A stretch of 51,136 nt of DNA from CAYYHA01 sp964471535 (lineage in GTDB: Bacteria; Myxococcota; Myxococcia; SLRQ01): the NCBI GenBank assembly GCA_964471535.1, contig CAYYHA010000006.1:1-51136 (forward strand), read 5' to 3'. Shown here in pieces: positions 1 to 8,288 of the stretch. A program made the translations under genes and the position numbers. Numbering within the stretch: the stretch's first letter is position 1; every line of letters starts with the position of its first letter. Under the pieces are notes generated by a model. That model did not search any database, was not told where the DNA came from, and worked only from the letters and a program-made list of their open reading frames with translations.

Positions 1-2
1 TC

Positions 3-317
3 TCGAGTATCCACGTCAACGGCTACTTCGGCCGCTACGACAAGCGGAGCATGCTGCTGCGCTTCGCCCGGGAACGCCTCGGCTTGAATGCGGCCGAAGC
101 CGCGGCTCGGCTGCTCTACGTCGGGGACTCGCCCAACGACGCCCCGCTCTTCGCTGCTTTCGAACATTCGGTGGGCGTGGCGAACGTACGCCGCTTCCTC
201 GGCGCGCTGTCCACCCCACCCGCCTTTCTCGCCCGCCGTGCCTCGGGGGCCGGCTTTGCCGAGGTGGTCCGGGCGGTGCTCCGAGCGCGTCCCCCCGCCG
301 CTCAAGGCAGGCGATAG
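3..317 (+). CDS. HAD-IIB family phosphatase, C-terminal part (5' end outside window)
   Basis: The frame is open from the left edge and ends with TAG at 317. It encodes about 104 residues. The stretch YVGDSPNDAPLF is HAD motif IV (the metal-binding GDxxND), followed by GVANVRRF, as in the cytosolic HAD-IIB phosphatases that include mannosyl-3-phosphoglycerate and sucrose-phosphate phosphatases. The upstream SSIHVNGYFG..DK is typical of the region before the motif III Lys. The substrate cannot be told from this fragment. Its stop lies 16 bases inside the 3' end of the convergent downstream gene. The family call is secure; the specificity is not. Confidence 0.8.
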   Translation, partial: SSIHVNGYFGRYDKRSMLLRFARERLGLNAAEAAARLLYVGDSPNDAPLFAAFEHSVGVANVRRFLGALSTPPAFLARRASGAGFAEVVRAVLRARPPAAQGRR

Positions 318-1234
318 AGCGCACGGCGCCCCACCGGTGTGCGCGTGAGGCGCCCTCCCGCCGCCATCCGGTCGAGGAGGTCGGTGGCATCCGCCGGGTC
401 GATCTCGAGGAGCACGGCCGCCTCCGCCGCGGCCACCGAGCCCCGTGCCTCCGCCAAGGCCACGAGATAGGCCTGGCGATCCGCCACCGCCGGCGGGTCG
501 CCGACCAGCTCGGCGGGTTCCCCACACACCGAGACGATGGCCTCGGCGATCTCCTCGAAGGGCCGCGCGCCCCGGAGGTCCTGGATCCCGGCGGGCCCGA
601 AGAAGAGGAAGCCGGGACTGCCCATCGCCCCGGTCTCCGCCGCGTGCTCGAGATCCGCCTCGAGAAGGGCGCCCGCCGAGCCGTCGACGAGCGCCGACTC
701 CACCGCCTCACCCTCGAGCCCCGACTCGGTGGCCAAGGCCCCGAGTTCGGCGGGGTCCTCCAGGGCGCGGCCCTCACAAAGCGCGGCCTCGCGCAGGCGG
801 CGCAGGTAGCGCCAGCCCTTTACCGGATCCATCCGCCAGCCCGCTTTGAGCGCCGCACAGGCGGGCCACGAGCTCACCGCGCCGCGCAGCCATCGCTCGC
901 TGTCGAGGGGCATTCCCGACAGGTGCGCCACCTCCTCCCACTGCATGGCGATCTGCTCCGGCCGATTGAAGGCGCTCGCCGAGCGGGTGAGTTCCTCGGC
1001 GCTCCGGTAGAGACCGGTCGCGATGGGCTCCACGCACAGGAGGGAGCCGAAGACCTCGGTGACCTTCAGCCAGGTGGGTTCGAACGCCCAGCACCATGCC
1101 GAGAAGGGGTCGGTGAACCATTGCACCCGTACGAGGGGCTCGTCGGGCTGCGCGTGTCCTTCGAGGAGCGCAGCGATGGAGGGGGTGGGAAGCGCGTCGC
1201 TTCTGGTTGGGGTCGAGGGGGACGTGGAATCCAT
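302..1234 (-). CDS. DsbA-fold (FrnE/SpxH-like) protein with C-terminal winged helix
   Basis: The protein has 310 residues, starting at an ATG at 1234; the frame stays open upstream but that part is Arg/Ser-rich shadow sequence. Residues 35-240 look like a DsbA/thioredoxin fold of the FrnE/SpxH type: the active-site helix reads DPFSAWCW (42-49) and the cis-Pro loop GSPGFLFF lies near 205. Family members usually have CxxC there; here the first Cys is Ser45 and only Cys48 remains, so normal dithiol exchange is not expected. Residues about 255-310 resemble a winged helix-turn-helix that ends GRRALYRLP. No signal peptide is seen, so it is probably cytoplasmic. It could be a redox-insensitive adaptor or a DNA-binding regulator; this is inference. 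Confidence 0.7.
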   Translation of the reverse strand: MDSTSPSTPTRSDALPTPSIAALLEGHAQPDEPLVRVQWFTDPFSAWCWAFEPTWLKVTEVFGSLLCVEPIATGLYRSAEELTRSASAFNRPEQIAMQWEEVAHLSGMPLDSERWLRGAVSSWPACAALKAGWRMDPVKGWRYLRRLREAALCEGRALEDPAELGALATESGLEGEAVESALVDGSAGALLEADLEHAAETGAMGSPGFLFFGPAGIQDLRGARPFEEIAEAIVSVCGEPAELVGDPPAVADRQAYLVALAEARGSVAAAEAAVLLEIDPADATDLLDRMAAGGRLTRTPVGRRALYRLP

Positions 1235-1367
1235 GGTACGCTCAATTTCCGAGGTTAGCGCGAACGTCTGTTCGACGCGATGCAGGCCGCACGTACCGCG
1301 TTGGTGCGAGATGCGAGCACGCGCAGCGGGAGCACAGGCAAAGTGGGCGCAGTTCCAGTGAGGGTCT

Positions 1368-2039
1368 ATGGGGGACACCGAAGATCTCGACCGCCCAGGT
1401 GAGGGTGCGCGGCGTGTTCGACTCGAACTCGACCGGGAGGAGATCCACCGGCTGGTGGAGGTGGACGGGGGGCGCTCTCGCATCTTCCTCCCGTTGGAGG
1501 CCGAAGCGCATGCCGGCGACCGCGTGCAGGCGGAGGTGGGGATCCGAGGTGCCGAGCAGACCTTCCGTCTCACGGGGCAGGTGGTCGCCGTTCGGCACCA
1601 GGGGCGCGGCAAGGGGATGCCGCGGGGTTGGGAGGTCGCCGTGCGTGCCTCCCACCGTCGCGCGCTGCGTTGCCTGGTCGCGCTCGCGGACGGCCGGCCC
1701 ATCGCCTACGCCTACCGCGAGTACGAGCGGCACGAGGTCGACTGGCCGGCGAAACTCAGCTGGCGGAAGGTGACGGCGGAGGGCCGCGTCACCGACCTCT
1801 CGCTGGGCGGTGCAAGGGTCAGCGGGCTCGAGGTGCTCCCGAGCCTGGGCGAGCGGGTCCGTGCGGTACTTCGCCCACCGGCCCTGCGCATGGCACTGAT
1901 GCTGAAAGGCCGTGTGCGGTGGCTCGACTACGCCGCCCCGGCACGCACCTGTGGGATCGAGTTCCAGGGTGGTGGCTTCCGGTGGAAGCGCCGCCTGCTC
2001 GTGTTGCTCGAGGGGCTCGAGCCGCCTCTCGTCCGCTAG
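1368..2039 (+). CDS. PilZ-domain protein
   Basis: This is a 223-residue soluble protein with GAGGG-like Shine-Dalgarno sequence (GAGGG then TCT) before the ATG. The C-terminal half (about 115-215) has the PilZ signature TDLSLGGARV, matching (D/N)xSxxG. The upstream RxxxR arginine motif needed for cyclic di-GMP is poorly kept (YERHEVDWPAKL). The N-terminal half (about 15-105) has a second beta-rich region of similar character. Multiple PilZ proteins are normal in myxobacteria, where they link cyclic di-GMP to motility and development. Ligand binding is uncertain because of the incomplete arginine motif. The gene lies 11 bases before the next coding sequence and is probably cotranscribed with it. 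Confidence 0.72.
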   Translation: MGDTEDLDRPGEGARRVRLELDREEIHRLVEVDGGRSRIFLPLEAEAHAGDRVQAEVGIRGAEQTFRLTGQVVAVRHQGRGKGMPRGWEVAVRASHRRALRCLVALADGRPIAYAYREYERHEVDWPAKLSWRKVTAEGRVTDLSLGGARVSGLEVLPSLGERVRAVLRPPALRMALMLKGRVRWLDYAAPARTCGIEFQGGGFRWKRRLLVLLEGLEPPLVR

Positions 2040-2050
2040 GAGATGCAGGG

Positions 2051-2734
2051 ATGGTCCTGAAGGGTCAGTATCTGGAGCGGATGGCCATCATCGACGCCGG
2101 CGATGTCACCCTCGAGGGGCTCTACCACCGCGGCGCGCTCGAACCTCCCGTGGTCATCGTGCCCCCGCATCCGGCGTATGGCGGCTCGATGGACAGCACG
2201 GTGGTCGCCGAGGTGGCCTGGGCGGTCGCCCGCGCCGGGCACGCCTCCCTCCGTTTCAACTATCGGGGCATCGGCGCATCGCAGGGCGTCTGGGCCGCCG
2301 AGCGGGACGCGGAGGACCTCGAGGCCGTGGTGCGACACCTGGCCGAGACCACGGCCACCGAGCGGGTCGCCCTGGCGGGTTACTCCTACGGTGCCTGGGT
2401 CGCGGCGGCGGTGGCGGGTGTGCGGCCGGCGCTTCCCGCGCTGATCCTCGTCTCACCCCCCGTCACCCGCTTCGATTTTCCCACGGCACTCGCCGCGCTG
2501 CGCCAGCGTCCGGGTGGGGCACCACGAACCCTGTTCGTCACGGGGGAGTGCGACGAGATCGCGCCGCCGGAGGCCGTCTGCGCCGCGGCCAGTGCGCTCG
2601 GCGACGCCGCGTGCGTCGAGGTCGTGGCCGGTGCCGACCACGGCTACGTTCGTGGTCTCCCGGAGGTCGGCGCACTCTGCGCGCGCTTCCTGGGGGCGGG
2701 GGGGGCCGAGGGCGCCGCACTCACGGCTCGTTGA
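2051..2734 (+). CDS. alpha/beta hydrolase (serine hydrolase)
   Basis: The 227-residue cytosolic protein has the alpha/beta-hydrolase order: HPAYGGSMDS near 38-47 (oxyanion region), FNYRGIGASQG, nucleophile elbow GYSYGAW around residue 110, acid in GECDEIAPP, and catalytic His in ADHGYVRG near the end. It resembles the small CocE/dienelactone-type hydrolases annotated as alpha/beta superfamily hydrolases. AGGAG at 2038-2042 sits 8 bases before the ATG, which fixes the start. The gene follows the PilZ gene closely and overlaps the convergent 1005-residue gene by 14 bases at its 3' end. Substrate unknown. Confidence 0.78.
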   Translation: MVLKGQYLERMAIIDAGDVTLEGLYHRGALEPPVVIVPPHPAYGGSMDSTVVAEVAWAVARAGHASLRFNYRGIGASQGVWAAERDAEDLEAVVRHLAETTATERVALAGYSYGAWVAAAVAGVRPALPALILVSPPVTRFDFPTALAALRQRPGGAPRTLFVTGECDEIAPPEAVCAAASALGDAACVEVVAGADHGYVRGLPEVGALCARFLGAGGAEGAALTAR

Positions 2735-5700
2735 AGAGCCGGGTGATGGTGCGCGCCGGGTCGGCGCGCATCTCGCGTATCCAGGCCGCCAAATGGTGGC
2801 GCTGCAGTGCCTGCACGAAGCGTGACTCGGGGGCGAGGAGTTCATAGACCCCCTGCGGTCTCGCCGCCTCGAAGCCGCGGAACTGCACCGAGCCGGCGAA
2901 GCGGAAGATCTGCACGTCCTGCGATGGATCCCCGGTTGCTGCGATGCTGACGACGAGGGAGAGTTCCGGCTCGGGAAAGGCAAAGGGCTCGCGGACCTCG
3001 GGTGCGAGCTCGTCGACGTGGACCGATTGCACGAAGTGGATGCGGTTCGAGGCGGTCTGCAGGAGGTAGGCGTTCAGCGCGTCGGCGGAGAGTGCGATGC
3101 CCACGTTGTAGATGTCGCTCACCGCCTGCAGCAGGCCGCCGCTCTCTTCGGCGCGCTGCCGCAGGGAGAGTTCTTCGAGGAGGCTCTGCCCGAGCGCCCT
3201 CGCCGCCGCGATCGCCGCCCCTCGGTCCCCGTGCTCGAGCGCCGCCTCGATGTACCGGCCCACCGCGTCGGGCATCGAGAGCGCCCAGGCCGAGTCCACG
3301 TGCACCCGAAAGGGCCACTTGAGATCCGGGTTGCCCCGAGCGAGGCGCTCCGCCCGCAGGGCCGCCTCCAGGCGCGCGCGCACCGCGGCGCTGCGGGCGG
3401 TTCCGCGGGCCGCCTCGTTGATCTTCTCGGAAATGGCCACCCGCAGCGTTCCGTACACCTCGTCCTCGAAGCGGACCACCTCGGCAGCGCTCCCGTAGGC
3501 GATGTAGATGCCCGTTTCCAGCCCTCGTCCCTCCGCCTCCCGCGCCGCGTCCTCTGCCGCGCGGCGGCGCAGCGCCTGGGCCTCTTCGAGGCGCGAGAGC
3601 TGGCCCTCCAACGCTCGGAGGCGGCGGTCGTGCTCCTCGGTGAGCAGGGTGTCGAGCTTTTGTGCCCGAGCCTCGGGATCGAGGCGAGAGAGGATCTCGC
3701 GCGTCCTGTCGACCTGCTCGAGCAACTCGGCCCGTGCCGCGTGGAGCCGTTCGAGCTCGGCGGCGGCTTGCGGCGCCGCCGGCTGCTCTCGCAGCTGCGT
3801 CTGTGCCTCGGTGATCTGCTGCTCGATGCGCGCGAGGCGCCGCATCGCCCACTCGTCGAAGCGAGCTTCCTTCTCCGGGAGGGAAAGGGCACGGAGGCCC
3901 GCCATTTCGCGGCGAAGCTGCTCGACCTCACGGAGGGTTGCCGCCGCCTCTTCGGCCAGGGCGGGGTCCTCCGGATCGGGAAGGTCCGCGGCGCCGGCAC
4001 CTTCGGCGGCCAGGGTGGGTGAGGCCCGGAGCAGCTCCGCCTCGTACGCGCGGCCGATCCGCTCGAGGTCCTGCGCCAGCTCGATGAGCAGGGGCATCTG
4101 GCCGGCGAAGGCCGCAGCGTCTCCGAGGAGATTGTGCAGGCGGATCGGGGTCTCGCTGCCTCCACCGTAGGCGAGGGTCGCCATCCGCTGCTTGGCCGAG
4201 GCGAGGATGGGCGCATAGAAGTGGTGGCGCATGAAGTCGGCCATCACCACCTCCTTCGCGCGGTGCGTGCGCCGAGTGTAGCCCTTCAGGTCGACGAAGA
4301 GCTGTCCTTCGCGACGCTGCTTCAGCGCGTGGAGGATGGGCCGGTCGTCGGCGGCGAAGCGGTAGAGGCGCCCGCTCTCCCAGCGCTCCTCGAGGTCGCC
4401 GGGCTCCTCCTCGTCGCGCGCGTGGCGCAGCCGCGCGAGGGCCTCATCGAGGCGCGCGGCGCCGTAGCGGTCGAGACAGTAGACGACGTAGGCCCGGCAC
4501 CCCCGCGCAAAGAGGGCCTCGGGGGCCGGCAGACCGGCGCAGGGCGCTCGCTCTGGGTCGCCGGCTTCGAGGGCTTCGAGGGCGGCGGTGAGCGCGCCAT
4601 GTCGCTCCATGCCCTCGTCGAGACGTCCACGCCCGAAGGCTCGGAGTCGCTCGAGGATGGCCCGTCGCGCCTTTGGGGCGAGGTAGGCTGCCTCGAGCTC
4701 CGAGTCCCGCCGCACGGTCGCCGCTAGGAGGCGCATCCATTCGCTGCGCCCGTCGTCGAAGCGGAGCAGGAAATCCAAGGTGCGCTCACGCAGTTCGGCG
4801 AGGAGCCCAGATCGGATGGTGGCCTTCCGGGCCTTCAGGCGTTCCCAGAGCGCCGAACGTAGCTTCGTCTCGAGACGCATCGGGTCAGGGGTCCCCTCGG
4901 CCAGCACCTCCTCGTAGACCGGCTCGAGGATCTCGGCGGCTGCACCCGAGATCTCCCACGGGTTCAGATCGTTCTGCAGCGCGCGTGAGCGGATGGAGAC
5001 GAAGAGCAGGGGATGGATGGCGGTGCGAACGAGGAGCCAGGTGCGCGAGAGGTCGAAGTCGAAGCGGCGCCCGCGCAGGCGTCCGATCGTCGCTTCGACC
5101 GCGCACTCCAGCGCCGCGAAGAGGGTGAGCCCCACCGCCTTTTCCAAGCGCTCATAGGAGGGAACCCGCAGCGGGACCGCCTTCACCTGCGCCTTGGTCG
5201 CGACGAGCCGGTCGGTGAGTGCGAGGATGGCGAGGTAGAGCAGTGGCACCTCGCCCCGCCCCTCGATCTCTGCTTGAACCGCGCCGGCCACCACCTCGCG
5301 GAGGCGGCCCAGAAGCCGCGCGCCGGGTCCCCCCTGGGCCGTCCATCCTTCGAGCAGCCCCGCGTCCAGATGGGGATCGAGCCGGAGTGCTCGCTCGATG
5401 AAGCGCATCTCGAGCGTCTCCTGGCCACTCCGTCGCGGTGCGTAGCTCTCTTCGCGCAGGGGTGGGCCCTCGAGGAGGCGGAGGCGGTCCGCCTCGCCTC
5501 TGAAGCGACGCACGAAGAGTTCGAGGAGGGCCTTCGTGGCCTGTTGCAGGATGCGCTCGCTCTCCGAGTCCAGGAGGTAGGGAACCTTCAGATCGAGGAG
5601 GGATTCACCGAGGCGGAAGGGCAGGCGCCCGAAGGGTTTGGTCCAGAACTCGGTAGGCCGGACGCCGTGGGCGCCGAAGTGTTCGAAGAGCACACGCCAA

Positions 5701-5738
5701 GTGGCCAGTCGCAGTTCCGGGCGGGTCCGCAGGCTCAC
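2721..5738 (-). CDS. Large coiled-coil protein with class III cyclase-like motifs
   Basis: This 1005-residue protein starts with GTG, sharing a 4-base GTGA overlap with the preceding CAP-domain gene, and has GGAGG just upstream; translation is probably coupled. No signal peptide or membrane span is seen. Residues 1-470 are helical and unrecognised. FVDLKGYT (481-488) and LLGDAAAF (537-544) resemble the two metal-binding Asp motifs of class III nucleotide cyclases (D483, D540). Residues about 590-735 are Glu/Arg/Leu-rich coiled coil. After it, GIYIAYGS (743-750) and INEAARGT (773-780) resemble the last cyclase block, keeping the Asn774/Arg778 pair (N-x3-R). Thus a cyclase-like domain seems interrupted by a coiled coil. 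Whether it makes a cyclic nucleotide is unknown; the rest is unrecognised. Confidence 0.6.
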   Translation of the reverse strand: MSLRTRPELRLATWRVLFEHFGAHGVRPTEFWTKPFGRLPFRLGESLLDLKVPYLLDSESERILQQATKALLELFVRRFRGEADRLRLLEGPPLREESYAPRRSGQETLEMRFIERALRLDPHLDAGLLEGWTAQGGPGARLLGRLREVVAGAVQAEIEGRGEVPLLYLAILALTDRLVATKAQVKAVPLRVPSYERLEKAVGLTLFAALECAVEATIGRLRGRRFDFDLSRTWLLVRTAIHPLLFVSIRSRALQNDLNPWEISGAAAEILEPVYEEVLAEGTPDPMRLETKLRSALWERLKARKATIRSGLLAELRERTLDFLLRFDDGRSEWMRLLAATVRRDSELEAAYLAPKARRAILERLRAFGRGRLDEGMERHGALTAALEALEAGDPERAPCAGLPAPEALFARGCRAYVVYCLDRYGAARLDEALARLRHARDEEEPGDLEERWESGRLYRFAADDRPILHALKQRREGQLFVDLKGYTRRTHRAKEVVMADFMRHHFYAPILASAKQRMATLAYGGGSETPIRLHNLLGDAAAFAGQMPLLIELAQDLERIGRAYEAELLRASPTLAAEGAGAADLPDPEDPALAEEAAATLREVEQLRREMAGLRALSLPEKEARFDEWAMRRLARIEQQITEAQTQLREQPAAPQAAAELERLHAARAELLEQVDRTREILSRLDPEARAQKLDTLLTEEHDRRLRALEGQLSRLEEAQALRRRAAEDAAREAEGRGLETGIYIAYGSAAEVVRFEDEVYGTLRVAISEKINEAARGTARSAAVRARLEAALRAERLARGNPDLKWPFRVHVDSAWALSMPDAVGRYIEAALEHGDRGAAIAAARALGQSLLEELSLRQRAEESGGLLQAVSDIYNVGIALSADALNAYLLQTASNRIHFVQSVHVDELAPEVREPFAFPEPELSLVVSIAATGDPSQDVQIFRFAGSVQFRGFEAARPQGVYELLAPESRFVQALQRHHLAAWIREMRADPARTITRLFNEP

Positions 5739-7333
5739 CGGGGCCCCTCCAGCGCCCCGCAGAAGAGCGTGAGCCAGAGGCGCGAAGGGCCGAGCCGGCT
5801 CCGCTTTCGCTCGGCGACGCCGATTCCGAAGCGATGACAGGTCGGGTCGGAAGCGGCTGGCGCATGGCGGATGTCCTCGGGCTCTGCACCGACCACCGTA
5901 TCGACCCGAACGGAGGCGAGATCGGGGTCCTGCTGCAGAGCGAGATCCCGCACCCGAGCGGTCTCCTCCGGCAGCTCGGTCGCATCGGCCGCCGCCAGGG
6001 CGAGCGAGAGCTGCTCGGCCAGCGCGTCGAGGGCGGGATCCCGCAGGGCACGGCGCAGGCCGAGACGCCGCCGGTGGGCGCGCAGAGCTTCGGCTGCGCG
6101 CTGGGCGAGCGTCGACAGGGCGCGCTGCTCGAGCGACGGCACGGACGGGCCGGCCCGGCCACGCGCCGGCGTAGCGAGGAGGACGACGAGATACACCTCA
6201 TCCCCGGCCGCTTCGAAGCCGACCCCAGCGTGCGTAGCGTGGGGGTCGAGGAGCACCGCGCGATGGGCGGGGCTCTCGGCCATCGCCTGCAGGGCACCCA
6301 TCGCGGTGGGCGCCACCGCGAGATCCTCTGCGAGCCAGGTGTAGCGCAGCCCGGTTGCGTCCACGCGCGCGCGCGCCGACACAGCCGGTCCGCCGTGGGA
6401 GAGGCGGTGCCGCGCCGCAAGATCCTTGGCTCGCCAGGTCGCCGCCTTGTCGAGTCGCGGCTCCGGGTGCAGGGGGTCGAGGGCGGCCTCCCGGCGCATC
6501 GCATCCATGGCACGACGCAGTGCCACGCGAGGGTCGCCCGGGGGCTCAGGCCACGGCGGGTCGGGGCCGTCGGGAGGGGAGACGCCTACGTAGACGGGAG
6601 CGAGCAAGGCCACCTCGGGGCCCTCGTCTCCCTCCACCGTCAGCTCGATGACATGCGTCCCGAACTGGCGTAAATCAAAGGCGACTCGGAATCGTCCCGG
6701 CGCAGGGGTCTCGGCTGTCAGGCGCAGCACCCCGCCTTGCGGTCCTTGCACCCAGGCCACGGGGCGGTGCACGTCCTCGAGCAGCGTGCCCTCCACGACG
6801 AGGCGGCCAGGCCCTGCGAGGCGCCTCGGAAAGGGGTCGGCCTCGGCGAGGCGGCGGGTGCACAGGAGCACGCCGATGGGGCCCTCGTGCCCCGGCCAGA
6901 TGCCGATGCCCATACGCGTGGCATCCCCGTGCGCCTCTGCAGCTCGCTCGAGCGCAGTGTAGAGTTCGGTCCAGGAGGCGGCCCGCACCAGCGTGGGCCG
7001 CACCGCGGCATCCGGCGCGCCGGAGCGGTGGACGAAAAAGCGGGCCAGGCGGACGAGGAGCGCCCGGCGCTCGAGGCCCGAGGCGCCGTCGGCCGCGGCG
7101 GCCAGTGCTCGTGCTGCATCGCACAGCGCGCCATCGGTGGGCAGGGGCCAGGCGGCCGGATCGCAGAGGCGCCGCTCCGGCGGCCGAGTGCCGTAGTGGA
7201 AGGCCGGCCTGGGGAGGGGAGGGCCGGCCGCCGCGGTGGCGGGCAGGCCGGTCACGAACAGGGTGGAGGCAGGCACTGCGATGGCCACGAGCCGCAGCGC
7301 GGGGTGGCGTCGGGCGCCACCGCGCCGCTGCAC
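5735..7333 (-). CDS. Secreted CAP (SCP/PR1)-domain protein
   Basis: I place the start at GTG 7333, giving 532 residues that open with an Arg-rich segment and a hydrophobic stretch (LRLVAIAVPASTLFVTG) ending near ATAAAG, a plausible signal peptide. The frame is open further upstream to 7543 but would then overlap the upstream gene by 95 bases. The middle of the protein holds a CAP domain: ATWRAKDLAARHRLSHGG, ENLA-like WLAEDLAV, SPAHRAVLLDP and THAGVGFEAAGDE, as in bacterial SCP/PR1 proteins. N- and C-terminal regions are unrecognised. It sits between the lipoprotein glutaredoxin and the cyclase-like gene and overlaps the latter by 4 bases. Function of bacterial CAP proteins is generally unclear. 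Confidence 0.68.
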   Translation of the reverse strand: MQRRGGARRHPALRLVAIAVPASTLFVTGLPATAAAGPPLPRPAFHYGTRPPERRLCDPAAWPLPTDGALCDAARALAAAADGASGLERRALLVRLARFFVHRSGAPDAAVRPTLVRAASWTELYTALERAAEAHGDATRMGIGIWPGHEGPIGVLLCTRRLAEADPFPRRLAGPGRLVVEGTLLEDVHRPVAWVQGPQGGVLRLTAETPAPGRFRVAFDLRQFGTHVIELTVEGDEGPEVALLAPVYVGVSPPDGPDPPWPEPPGDPRVALRRAMDAMRREAALDPLHPEPRLDKAATWRAKDLAARHRLSHGGPAVSARARVDATGLRYTWLAEDLAVAPTAMGALQAMAESPAHRAVLLDPHATHAGVGFEAAGDEVYLVVLLATPARGRAGPSVPSLEQRALSTLAQRAAEALRAHRRRLGLRRALRDPALDALAEQLSLALAAADATELPEETARVRDLALQQDPDLASVRVDTVVGAEPEDIRHAPAASDPTCHRFGIGVAERKRSRLGPSRLWLTLFCGALEGPR

Positions 7334-7448
7334 CGAGGCCGTGTAGCACCGGCTGCCAGGGAACGCCGGGGACCGACGCGGCGCGCGCGGACCGGCACCG
7401 TGCCGGCGGCGCGTCGCCCCAGGCCGAGCCCCCACCAGGTCCGGCTCC

Positions 7449-8207
7449 TCACTCTCCGCCGGCACCCCGCTCCCTCGTCTCAGGCTCCACGGGGTACCCC
7501 GCGCGGGCGAGAGCCGCCTCGAGGGCCTTCGGCGCGAAGCCACGGACGAGCTCCCCGTGCACGTCGGTCACCGGAATGCCGCCCGCCGAGATCCCGGCGG
7601 CCTGCGCCTTGGCACGGAGCTCGTCCGCAGCCCCGGGGTCCTTTTCGATGTCCCGCTCGATGAAGGGGATGCCCCGCGCTCGGAGCCATGCCTTTACCTT
7701 CTTGCAGAAGCCGCACCACTCGGCCGAGTAGACGTAGACCTCGTGGTGTTTCAGGAGCTGCGCCCCGTCCAAGTGTCCGGTGGCCCCAAGCTTCGAGAGG
7801 TCGATCTTCGAGAAGGTCGGCGTCTCCTGCCGAAAGTCACCCACGACCAGCTCCGATTCGGCGGCCGCCTCCAGCCCGCCGCCCAGCCGGGAGACCACCA
7901 CCCGGTCGCGCCTCTCCTCTGGAACCTCCTCGATGCGCGTGGCCAGATGAGGGCGCCCTCGGCTGTCGTACCAGGTGTAGACGACCTCCCCCTCGCCGGC
8001 ACGAGGTGCCGCCGGCAGCTTCGTCTGCGCTGCCGGCGCGCCGCCGGCCTCGTCGCCTTTGGCGCTTCCCGCTGCCGAAGCCGCAACGCGGCCGCCCCCC
8101 GTCTCCCCCTCGGCTGCGGCGTGCTCCGGCGAGGGTGCGCCCTCCCCGTCGCAGCCGAGCGCGCTTGGGACGACGACGGCCAGGAGCAGAAGGGTCAAAG
8201 GTCGCAT
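7449..8207 (-). CDS. Lipoprotein with DUF4124-like region and glutaredoxin domain
   Basis: The ATG at 8207 gives 252 residues and a clean lipoprotein signal: MRPLTLLLLAVVVPSALGC, with Cys19 as the lipidated residue. An Ala/Gly-rich linker follows. GEVVYTWYDSRGRPHLATR (about 74-92) resembles the DUF4124 region of envelope proteins. The C-terminal 90 residues are a glutaredoxin fold with active site SAEWCGFCKKVKAWL (CGFC) and cis-Pro loop GGIPVTD. Two active Cys are present, so thiol-disulfide exchange in the periplasm is plausible. Glutaredoxins normally use cytosolic glutathione, so the anchored form is unusual. The gene is the first of a three-gene minus-strand cluster. Confidence 0.78.
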   Translation of the reverse strand: MRPLTLLLLAVVVPSALGCDGEGAPSPEHAAAEGETGGGRVAASAAGSAKGDEAGGAPAAQTKLPAAPRAGEGEVVYTWYDSRGRPHLATRIEEVPEERRDRVVVSRLGGGLEAAAESELVVGDFRQETPTFSKIDLSKLGATGHLDGAQLLKHHEVYVYSAEWCGFCKKVKAWLRARGIPFIERDIEKDPGAADELRAKAQAAGISAGGIPVTDVHGELVRGFAPKALEAALARAGYPVEPETRERGAGGE

Positions 8208-8288
8208 GCGGTCGCCTCGTCTCGCCCCCTGGTCGGTGCCAGGATAGCAGAGTTGCGGGGGCGACACGCACCTCGCCCCCAAACCGAA

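Noticed and set aside
1235..1702. N-terminal extension of the DsbA-fold gene
   Set aside because: The residues before the ATG at 1234 are low-complexity Ser/Arg/Pro, overlap the divergent PilZ gene, and include no conserved domain.
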